Assembly: GCA_023105745.1 (NCBI GenBank)
Contig: JALGQZ010000008.1
Location: 44,327,618-44,391,617 of the forward strand
Source: Austropuccinia psidii
Taxonomy: Eukaryota > Basidiomycota > Pucciniomycetes > Pucciniales > Sphaerophragmiaceae
Length of the DNA: 64,000 nucleotides
Reading direction: 5' to 3'
Shown piece by piece: positions 55,038 through 64,000 of this stretch (positions are counted from its first letter, which is position 1; every line of letters begins with the position of its first letter). Under the pieces are notes generated by a model, which had not been told where the DNA came from, ran no database searches, and saw nothing but the letters and a program-made list of their open reading frames with translations. The translations under genes were made by a program, and so were the position numbers.

Positions 55038-58000
55038 AGTTTTCCTTCCAGAGCACAATTGTGCATTCTGAATACTGGTGTCAAAAATTCTCTTAAATTT
55101 TTTGTTTTTTCTTCTCTTTCTGAGGTTTTTTACAGTATTCTCATTGATTCTGGTGCTACACACTCATTTATTGCAAAGCAGTTTGTTCACAAGTAATCAT
55201 TGACTACGTCAGAACTTCCAGAGAAGATTCCCCTTATTATTCTTGACTCCTCTGAGTCTCCTTCCGTATTTGTGACTCACCATACTAAATATATGGCTGA
55301 GCTCCCTTCCTTCCCAAGCTTTGAATGGGACTTTTTAGTCATTGATACTCCCAAGGGAGAAGACCTCATATTTGGCTTTGACTTTCTAAATCACTGTAAT
55401 CCTTCTATTGATTGGAGGCAAGGGCTGATCACCTTTAATGCTGATCATGAAGACTATTGTGATCCTTCTAATTCTTTGCGTAATGACTCTTCTAATGCCA
55501 AATCATGTGCAGCTCTGGTTGGTGATTCTAGAACACCATCAATTCCATCTTCTGTCCACATTCCTTCCCTTAATTCCCATCAGTCATTACCATTATCTGG
55601 AGATGAAGTCTTCAAAGACATTCAAGATGTTGGAGAAGATAATTCTGTATCTTCAATTCATTTCCTCTTTGGGAATATGGACCTTCCTCCTTCATCTTAT
55701 CATGACTGCCTGGAGGAGTTGTGGGATGAAGAGGAAGAGCCAGAAGAAGTAGAAACCATGATGAAGGTTGTTCCTTCTGTCTATCACCAATACTTGGATG
55801 TATTCTCCAAGGTGAAAGCAGAAAACCTTCCTCCTCACCGTGCCTGTGATCATCATATTGAGCTTGAGGGGTCTCTACCTCCAGTTGGGGTGATCTACTC
55901 TTTATCCAAACAAGAGTCAGATACACTCAGGGCCTACATTTCAGAGAATGTAGAGAAAGCTTTCATCCGGCCAAGCTCCTCTTCAACAGGAGCACCTGTC
56001 CTCTTTGTCAAAAAGAAATATGGTGGCCTCCGTTTGTGTGTTGATTACCGCAAACTCAATGCTGTTACTAGGAAGAACAAGTATCCTGTTCCCTCTATGA
56101 ATCAGCTTCTCAATGTTTTTAATGGTTCTTCTATCTTCTCTAAGATTGATTTGCGTGGTGCATATAACCTGCTCAGAATCAAGCAGGGTGATGAACACTT
56201 GACTTGTTTTAGAACTAAATATGGCAGTTATGAGTACTTGGTTATGCCATTTGGACTCACCAATGCTCCTGCTTCTTTTAAAAATCTTGTCAATGATATC
56301 TTTCAAGATCTTCTCAATGTTTATGTTGTGGTTTATTTGGATGACATTATGGTCTTTTCCAAATCTGAGGAAGAAAATGTCACTCATGTGTCCACTGTTC
56401 TTTCCAGACTCAGAGCCAATAGAATTTTTGCTAAGGCGTCCAAATTCCTGTTTCAGGTTTCAAATGTGGAATATCTTGGTTATGTAGTTTCTTCTGAAGG
56501 CCTCAAGATGGACCAAGCAAAAGTCCAGCAGATTCTCAATTGGCCGCCTCCAAGAAACCTCAAGGCTCTTTCATCCTTCCTTGGCTTTGCCAATTTCTAC
56601 TGCTGTTTCATCAAGAATTATTCAAAGAAGATCAGTTCACTCACCAGTTCCCTCAAGAAAGATTCATGTTTTCCCCTCAATGAGGAAGCTCTCAGTCAGT
56701 TTCACCAACTCAAAGAGGCTTTCACCACCGCTCCAATCCTTCTCTACCGACCATTGTAGAGACTGATGCATCAGATTATGCTTTGGGTGCTGTACTGAGT
56801 CAGGTCTCTGACTCAGGAAAACATCCTATGGCATTCGACAGCCGCAAGCTTATCCCAGCAGAGCTCAATTATGAAATTCATGACAAGGAACTCCTTGGGA
56901 TCGTCTGGGATGTCAAGCGCTGGAGGGCTTTTCTTCTTTCACTGTCTTCCCCTTTTGAAGTTCTCACTGATCACTCTTCCCTTCAATACTACATGACCTC
57001 CAACTTACTCACTTGCCGTCAAGCCCATTGGGATAAACTTCATTTTTCAATCACTTACCGCCCTGGCCGCCTAGCTACTCTTTCGGATGCCTTATCATGT
57101 CGGGACGACATCTATCTGGACAGGGGGGAAGATTTCATCAGCAAGAATCCAATTAATTTTCAACAAATCATTAAGAAAGATGAAGTTCAACCCTCAAAAT
57201 ATTTTGCAGTCAAGGTGGAATCTTTTTCAAATTTGATTGATTCAATCCAGAAAAAACTATGGCAAGATCCTCAGTACAGAAGTATTCTTGAAGATTTGGG
57301 TAAAGGCAAATATGTCCAAGATTATTCTCTTGATTCCTCTTCCCAACTTCTTCTTTTCAAAGATCGGGTGGTAGTCCCAAATGACTCCACAATTCAACTG
57401 AGTATTCTTCAAAAGCGTCACAATTCTCCTCTAGCTGGCCACCCTGGCCAAGAGAAGACCCTCAAACTTGTCAAGCGGGATTTCCACTGGTCCTGCATGA
57501 CTCAATTTATCAAGGATTATGTTTCATCCTGTCAACAGTGCTCAAGAAAAAAAAATATTGATCATAAGAATTTTGGATTCCTCAAACCTCTTCAAATTCC
57601 AAATGGTCCTTGGATTTGTCTTTCAATGGACTTCATCACTCAACTGCCGCTGTCCAATTCCTTTGATTCAATCCTGGTCATAGTGGACAGATTCTCAAAA
57701 ATGGCGGTTTTCATTCCAACAATGTCTTCAATCACTTCCCTGGATTTGGCCATTTATTCATCAAGAATATCTTTTCAAAGCATGGCCTTCTGTTAAGCAT
57801 TGTCAGTGATAGAGGTTCACTCTTTGTTTCTTCTTTTTGGACCAATCTTTGTCAGCAGCTCAAGATTTCAAGAGACTTGTAAACTGCTTATCATCCAGAA
57901 ACTGATGGACAGACAGAGGGGGTAAATCAGATACTAGAACAGTATCTTCATATGCATGTCATTTATCACCAAGATGATTGGAACACCTGGCTCCCTCTGG

Positions 58001-58691
58001 CTAAATTTGCCTACAATAATTCTGATCACTCTTCAACCAAGCAATCCCCGTTTTTCACTGTACATGGAAGAGATCCACAATTTGATTCAGTTCACATCAC
58101 TCAAGATACTCCTTCTGGAAAGGTATTAAAAAAATCCAATCAGTACAGCAAGATGTCAAGAGAGAACTTGAAGCTGCCATAAACCGGTTTAAGAGGTATG
58201 CAGATAAAGGTAGAGCAAGTCCACCTGTTTTCAATCCTGGTGACATGGTATGGCTTTCTTCCAAGAATATCAAATCAACCAGACCCACCAAAAAACCATC
58301 CAAAAGATGGTTGGGTCCTTTTCCAATCTTGAAGAAAGTCAGTTCTCATGCTTACCACCTCAAGCTTCCATCTCAATGGAAATCCATCCACCCAGTCTTC
58401 CATATCTCACTCTTGGAACCAGTAAAGACATCAGCGATCCCAAATCGGCATCAAGAGCCTCCTCCTCCAATTATCATTGAAGAAGAAGAGGAATGGGAAG
58501 TCTCTCAAATACTGGCTTCAAAGCTCAAGAGAGGAAAATTATGGTATCTGGTGGAATGGAAAGGTTTCAGTCAAGACCAAGAAAGATCCACTTGGGAGCC
58601 AGCTGAAAACCTCAAGAATTGTCCTGAACTTGTCAAAGATTTCCATTCTTTGTATCCTGACAAGCCAGGACCCAATTCTTCAAGAGCTTGA
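55000..58691 (+). pseudogene. pol: Element E pol (PR-RT-RH-IN-chromodomain), multiply broken
   Basis: Homologous to D pol. PR: LIDSGATHSFIAKQF, then TAA at 55194-55196 (Tyr in D). RT: 55200-56759 with [12 protein letters not shown] and YLDDIMVFS intact. A 16-bp deletion near 56742 shifts the frame. RNase H and integrase: 56783-57796 ([29 protein letters not shown]). A one-base loss near 57750 shifts it again. [12 protein letters not shown] is followed by TAA at 57880-57882. [15 protein letters not shown] has Glu-Arg changed to Glu-Gly. Another frameshift lies near 58120. Integrase tail and chromodomain: 58245-58691 ([20 protein letters not shown]) intact. Confidence 0.88.
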
Positions 58692-59463
58692 TCATTTTAT
58701 GGTGCTTGGTGGGGGGAGGAATTACCAAAAGTAAGTCCCACTCCTGGTATGCACCTTTAGGGGTATTCTACTCTTCTTTGTTGTAAGCATCACCTTGGCC
58801 ACTCTATGAGCACTTTGCAATTTGGACACAGATTCGTTGGCCTGGCTTTCAACATCAATTCCAAATCATGGCCATTTGTCACTTGGGAAAATGGACTATT
58901 TCACTTTTATTTTCCTTTCCAAGTTTCCAATTCACTACATTCCTTATCAAATTTATATTCTTATTTATGGCACTTCTGGGAGTGGCAACTACTAAAAGTA
59001 AGTTCCTCTCCTGGTGTGCGCTTCCCTGAGGGGTCTAAAATCTTTTCAAAATATCACCTTGGCCACTCTGTGAGCACCTGGCATCAAACTCTTTTATCCA
59101 GGTCCCTGGCCACTTTCAAATCAACCATCAAAATCCGTGATGAAGATTGGACTCCCCCTCAAAATTCATTTTTCATTTTTATTTTATTTTTTCTTTTCCT
59201 TTATTTATATCTGTTTCTTTATCTTTATTTCTTTTTTAATTATAATCTTTATGCCAAAATTCTACATCAAATTCAATCCTTCAACATTTTCAAAGCCAAA
59301 TGTCAAGAGAAGACTATGTCAACCTCAACTCATATGCCAGCATTATTCTCAGATCAAAGTTTTCTTTGCAAGATTCAAATATATCTGAAATCCCTCTGTC
59401 CAATCCATCTCAACAGCCTCAACAGGCTTCTACCTTATATTGGTGCTCAGGAGCTCACCATTC
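58692..59463 (+). other. Element E 3' untranslated region with duplicated motif
   Basis: Two related segments at 58701-58812 and 58967-59077, each with AAAAGTAAGT and a later CACCTTGGCCACTCT…GAGCAC. They match the pair in D. A T-rich run lies at 59165-59250. The chance open frame 58806-59486 overlaps this region, and I do not regard it as a gene. Confidence 0.65.
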
Positions 59464-59478
59464 AAGGTAGGGGGGTAC
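59464..59478 (+). promoter_or_regulatory. Element E polypurine tract
   Basis: AAGGTAGGGGGGTAC directly before the 3' LTR, as in D. Confidence 0.8.
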
Positions 59479-61097
59479 TGTCATAACCACGAGTTTGACC
59501 CTGCTCCTTGATGGTTGCGGCAATCCAACCTGGAGCCAAGCTGGGGTCAATTGGTCATTTCATATCATTTATGGCCAATTGGCCCCCTTGGGTGTTCTAT
59601 GGCTCTTACGCCATAACCCATTCCAATGGCCATATCCTGCCATCATTGGCCTCCTTGGCCAATTTCCATATCACCAACCCCCAGGCCTTTGTCTCTGATT
59701 TTGGGCCTGGGGGGTCCTTTTGTCTTCTAGGGACCTCCAGGCCCCCTAGCCATCTCCATCCAATCAGGGCACCCCCTTTTCATTAAGGGGGTTTAGGCCT
59801 AAATGGCCTTTTTGGGCCATTTAGGCCCCCTATGGCTCCTACGGGCCGTGGTCCATACAGTCCGCAGGCCAACTAGGCCCCTTTTGGCCTAATCCAATGA
59901 GGCCAAAGGGGGAATCCATCTAGCCCCCAAGGCCAGGTGGGTCCCAAACCACAATTGGACCCACCTGAGCCAAAATTTTTCACCAATCCCTTGGACCCAA
60001 AATTGGCCAAAGACCCTCTGGACACCAATTTGGCCAAAAATCCTGTAGGAGCCATTTTTGGCCATGGACCACCAGAGGCCACCAGGTCAGCTCAGTCAGC
60101 TTTCCCCCAATTTAAGGGGAATTCTTTCCTTCCTCCATGCACTCCGTACTCAAGGTTTCAGGAGTGGTGCAGATATGGTATTATATACCATTATGCACCA
60201 TTTTTGCTCAGAAATCCAATGGTAACGTTTTCAGGACCCATTTCCATCTTTCCATATCAAGGTCTCAAAATCCAACACCCATTTTGAAGGAGGATTATTC
60301 AACTCATTGGTCTGACAAACGATGGCGGCAATCAGAAGACTCTTCAAGAATCCCAACCACCTGTATCTGCAGGAGCTGGGTTGGTACACTATTCAGGACT
60401 ATTCAAAAGGGGCAATTCCCAAGAGGTATTACATCATTTCAATCGGTTGTCAAGGCATCAAGTATTTCAATACTCCTTGGACAACTCAATTCATCCATAC
60501 AGGCCTCATTCAATCAACCTGGATGGCCTAGGCCCAATTTGGCCATTTCACATTTCACTGTGTGAATTCCATCACACAGTTCAAATTTCAAGATGGCCAG
60601 AACTGTATTTCCCGCTTCGGACAATACAGTCAATTGATTCACCTTCCAGGATCAATATTTCAAGTTTTCACATATACCGGCCACCTTTCATCACTGGGGG
60701 ACTTTTTCCCCAGTTAATTAATATATTGGATTTATTTTTATCTTTATTTACTTTTACCTTATTAAAGTTAAATACTGATAATCTTAAGTCAGTCATTAGA
60801 ACCCTTTCTCTTTTTCTTCCTTGCCTGTTGGTGTATATTGGTGGTCATATCCTTTACTAATTCCATTCCTTTTCTGGCAGGTTGAAACAGTGAATTGAGG
60901 ATTCACTTTGTTGGCTTCTTGGCCTTTGGCCTTTGGCTTCTTATTGTTTTCTTTTATCTTTGGCATACTTGTCTTTTCCATTCTTCTTCTTTAAAGAAAT
61001 TAAATCTTTATTATTCCTTTATCTTTTGGAGCACTCCAAGTGAGCTCTTGATTCCTGAGTGCCAGGCCCTCTTGCTTCCATAAGAGCCCCTGTGACA
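59479..61097 (+). repeat. Element E 3' LTR
   Basis: 1619 bp. It differs from the 5' LTR by several indels in the GGCC-rich U3 part and by substitutions. It keeps the consensus AGTTAATTAATATA at 60712-60725. It is followed by the TCTTC duplication. Confidence 0.93.
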
Positions 61098-62220
61098 TCT
61101 TCTAGAGGACTATCTTAAACTAAGTAAAGCCTCAGAAGAAAGCAGAAAGGGGCTAAACCAAGTCTTAAAGGAGAAATACCACTGAAAGAGCAACAGGGAA
61201 TACCTGGATCAAGATATAAACAAATTTTTCAATGCCTTCCAAAACATACAACCCAAAACACAGGGTCATGTATTTGGAAATTCTCCACAAATCCATGAAG
61301 ACATCAAAACAGATTCCTCATTGGAGAGTAATAAAGATCAGCATTGCAATACCAAGATGGATACAATATGACTTATTCAGAGAAAGAAGCCTTGAAAAAA
61401 CTTCCAAAAGCCACAAGCTGGCCAAAATTCTCTGGTGTAGGACAATATGATCATATGTAGCTCATTGATTATATTGGTGGACTATTCATTGATGTACCAA
61501 CCATACCAGACTACTGGATAACAGCTAGACTGAACAAATAATTAAAAGGAAATGCTATTACATGGTACAAAAAAATGAAAGAGATCCATGGCAGGAGAAA
61601 CTGGACAAATTGGAAGAGTCAAATGATGCAGAAGTACAGAAATGGAACTGAAATATTGAAAAAGAACATGTAATTTGAAAATAAGAAGTACTCTGTGGAC
61701 AAAGATCCATATGAGTGGTGTCTTAGAAAGTCCAAAAGGCTTAAAGCCATTGATCCTCCAATAAACATTCAAATGAGGAGTCACAAACTCTTGACACAGA
61801 TGTCAGGAGAACTAGAGCATGAAATGAAATTCAGGTGAAATCAGAGTTGCACTCTAGATGAAATTGCCAACACATTACAAGATGTAAGGAAAAGGACAAC
61901 TATAGGGAAATATTCCCCATAAAAAAGCAGTAGTTTCAAAGAGAAAAAACCTTTCAGGTTGGACACCAAAGATAAACCCAAAGAAAGAATGGCGGAAGTG
62001 ACCAAGAACCAGAACTCTTGTAACAATTGTGGGTCAACAGAAAACTATGCTAAAAACTGTCCAAAGTAAAAGAAAAAGGTCTATCCCATTGAACAAGTCC
62101 CAGAGGAAGAATCCCCAAAAGAGGATTCTGAATCAGACTCTATGGGTGATGCCATTAAAGAACACTCTGATGATGACCAAGAACCAAAAGAGGAATTTTT
62201 AGTGGAGTAGCAAGAGATAA
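61098..62220 (+). pseudogene. Element G gag, downstream part
   Basis: Continues from 51252 across E. LEDYLKLSKASEESRKG comes first. Then, in shifting frames, come the Gag core (about 61390-61700, QNSLV…NHMQ-like stretch matching WPKFSG and the RRNWPWW region) and the nucleocapsid part with CNNCGSTENYAKNC near 62020-62062, a complete CX2CX4HX4C. The acidic linker reads EESPKEDSESDSMGD. Many stops. Confidence 0.7.
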
Positions 62221-63240
62221 CACATCTAGAAATTCAGGATGAACAGTTGGAAGCAAGAATGCCACAAGATCACTGCCAACAAAAGCTAAAAATTTCAAAA
62301 GTGCATCAGGGAAGATTACATCCATTGGGACTATTATCAAGGAGATAATAATACCCCACAGAAAAGGTAATATCAGACTCAAACCAGGGTTTTTAGTGCT
62401 TGAAGATTCCCATATCCAAGGGTTCTTACCAGAAACAGATTACCAGAGGATGTATGGGATTAAAATTGAAAATAGTAAAAATGTGAATATTACCATAGGT
62501 ACCAACAAGGAAAAGAGATTTTCACTTGATATATACCAGTTGTCTAACCACAACCCCTTGGAAGAATTACTAAATTAATTCAAAGAGGCACAATTTAGCT
62601 CTAAAATAGCTAGTAAACAGAAGCTTAGCTTCCTAAAACCTTTGAGGAAGAACAGACCAGCCTTTGCCATAGGGGAAGAACCCTTGGGTAAAATTAAAGG
62701 CCATGATATAGAAATATATATAGATGTGGAAAGACCTTACCCACCCATTCCCAGAAGACCTCCATAATAAGAAAGCCTGGAAACTAGTAAAGAAATTGAA
62801 AAAAATGTCAATGAACTCCTGGAAATGGATTTCATAAGAAACATTGGCCATAATGAAATAGTGGAATTAACCACCCCTGTCCTAATCACCTGGAATGATG
62901 GAAGATATAGATTGTGTGGACACTTCAGAGCACTGAAAAGATACAAAAAGGCTGACAGGAACCCTATACCAAGGATTACACATGACCTAGATAAACTCCA
63001 AGAGCAAAATACATTACTAAGATGGATTGTATGAATGGTTTTCACCAAAATTGAGTGAAAAAACTCTATGAAGCTAATAAGAATTATATTCCACATGGAT
63101 ATATATGAGTAAAACAAGATGCCATTTGGCATCAAAAATGTACCAGCCCACTTCCAAAGGATTATGGACACAATATTTTCATAAAAAATATTGGAAGGCT
63201 AGATGGTAGTATATATTGATGATATCATTATATACTCAGA
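62221..63240 (+). pseudogene. Element G protease-RT remnant with deleted protease core
   Basis: Compared with B, about 0.21 kb is missing at about 62274-62284, removing DSGAHCS and neighbours. The remaining C-terminal protease part leads, without the TAA of B and C (Tyr codon here), into MYGIKIENSKNVNITIGTNK. RT follows with IGHNEIVELTTPVLITWNDG, FGIKNVPAHFQR and an intact YIDD (63212-63223). Frameshifts and stops are common. Confidence 0.72.
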
Positions 63241-64000
63241 AACATGAGAAAACCATGTGAAATACATAGAAAGAGTATTGATCAGATGCACACCCATAGG
63301 TCTGGAAATTTCACTTAAGAAATGTAATTTTGGCCAACAGGAACTAGTGGAACTAGGACATCAAGTCTCAGGCCTTAGCCTAGCCATAGATCAGAAAAAT
63401 GTGGCAGAAGTACTGCAAAAGAAAGTAACAAAGAACATCAAAGGGAGGAAATATTTCCTTGGGTTTTCTATCTACTACAGAAACCACATTCAGAAGATGT
63501 AGGTTTTGAGATTACCAAGAAAAGGAGGGATGCATATGAAAGAATCAAACATAAAATCACTAATTCACCTGTCCTTATGCTACCTGACTTCAAATTACCA
63601 TGCAAGGTTTAAATAGACACAGCTTGCAGTCAAGGTTTGGGAGCAGCTGTATACTAGAGACAAATTGTAGATGGTGAACCCAGAGAAGAGGTAATCTTCC
63701 ATATTTCCAGGCAGCTGAAGGATACAGAAGCCGGGTATGGAGAAACATAGACAAAATGTTTATGTCTAGTATGGGCTCTAGAAAAACTCCATTACTATTT
63801 GGAGGGTTCAGTCTTTGAAGTATACAAAGACTTTACTGCACTCAAGTATTTCCTCAATATGGAAACCACTAATAGGCACATTATGAGGTGGCAAACTTGC
63901 ATAAAAGAGTATAAAGGAAGCATAACCATCATAAAAAAGGAAGGCAAAAGCCACAAAAATTCAGATAGCCACTATATAATGTCAAGAGAAACCCAGCTTA
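63241..64000 (+). pseudogene. Element G RT connection and RNase H remnant, cut by window end
   Basis: The segment 63257-63502 reads KCNFGQQELVELGHQVSGLS and beyond. RNase H follows with the LPCKV-stop-IDTACSQGLGAA stretch, KCLCLVWALEKLHYYLEG and VYKDFTALKYFL, so the third Asp lies in YKD. It continues past 64000. Confidence 0.7.

Larger units (their letters stand above)
51253..61097 (+). mobile_element. Element E: family 3 chromovirus on plus strand, complete but mutated
   Basis: LTRs 51253-52954 and 59479-61097. The target duplication TCTTC is exact at 51248-51252 and 61098-61102. It has gag, a -1 frameshift signal and pol in the same arrangement as D. Two gag/pol stops, a 16-bp deletion, two one-base-type frameshifts and another stop inactivate it. 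The LTRs differ by several indels (1702 against 1619 bp), so E is older than D. Confidence 0.94.
47958..64000 (+). mobile_element. Element G: family 2 Ty3/Gypsy retrotransposon, interrupted by E, right end outside window
   Basis: 5' LTR 47958-49370, PBS, leader, gag (49983-51252 and 61103-62220), a deleted protease, RT and RNase H to the window end. E is inserted at TCTTC (51248-51252, repeated 61098-61102), and the gag frame (TVNTL|LEDYLKLSKASEE) closes across it. The copy has many stops and lacks the protease active site, but its RT still has YIDD (63212-63223). Confidence 0.88.

Noticed and set aside
58806..59486. 226-codon open frame after E pol as a separate gene
   Set aside because: It overlaps the duplicated untranslated motif and the polypurine tract, is T-rich with a run of aromatic and aliphatic residues from low-complexity DNA, and has no matching intact frame in the much younger D.

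Overview
The window is a block of nested LTR retrotransposons from an AT-rich, CpG-poor eukaryotic genome. I see no host gene, rRNA, tRNA, CRISPR array or bacterial feature. The Gag N-terminus of one family (start near 27419 on the minus strand and 53668 on the plus strand) matches my memory of a very abundant protein in the myrtle rust fungus Austropuccinia psidii. A rust fungus (Pucciniales) is therefore my best guess, not verified by any search.

Four Ty3/Gypsy-type families can be told apart by their LTR ends and proteins. Family 1 has LTRs TGTGAACC...CTTACA (element A and solo LTR H). Family 2 has LTRs TGTCAG...CTGACA of about 1.4 kb, is related to family 1 in pol, and carries a 68-nt intron in gag (elements B, C, G). 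Family 3 has LTRs TGTCAC...GTGACA and is a chromovirus with a canonical chromodomain (elements D, E, F, I). Family 4 is seen only as fragments (K, J).

Layout. Element A (plus strand, oldest) runs from beyond the left edge to about 43729. Element B (plus, 3923-34800) sits in A's protease region. Element C (minus, 12060-33302) sits in B's chromodomain with target duplication GCCAT. Element D (minus, 20027-29642) sits in C's gag with duplication AGGCC. A solo family 1 LTR, H (13859-15827), also sits in C, with duplication GACTT. When each insert and one copy of its duplication are removed, the interrupted host reading frame closes up, so the order of insertion is secure. A 5'-truncated family 3 element F (36652 to about 40845) sits further along in A and itself holds a family 4 piece. 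From 43730 to 47957 there are decayed minus-strand remnants (I and J). Element G (family 2, plus) starts at 47958 and leaves the window at 64000. Element E (family 3, plus, 51253-61097, duplication TCTTC) interrupts its gag.

The most informative elements are D and E. D is almost intact: full gag, a pol broken by one stop codon, and LTRs that differ by about nine substitutions plus one repeat-length change. D and E share a complete set of expression signals that can be read from the sequence. These are a 14-nt primer-binding site complementary to a conserved sequence inside their own LTR (predicted Tf1-like self-priming), a G GGA AAA slippery site with a 6-nt spacer and stem-loop at the gag-pol junction (predicted -1 frameshifting), a G-rich polypurine tract, and a duplicated motif in the 3' untranslated region. 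Families 1, 2 and 4 here are dead copies with many stops, frameshifts and lost catalytic residues.
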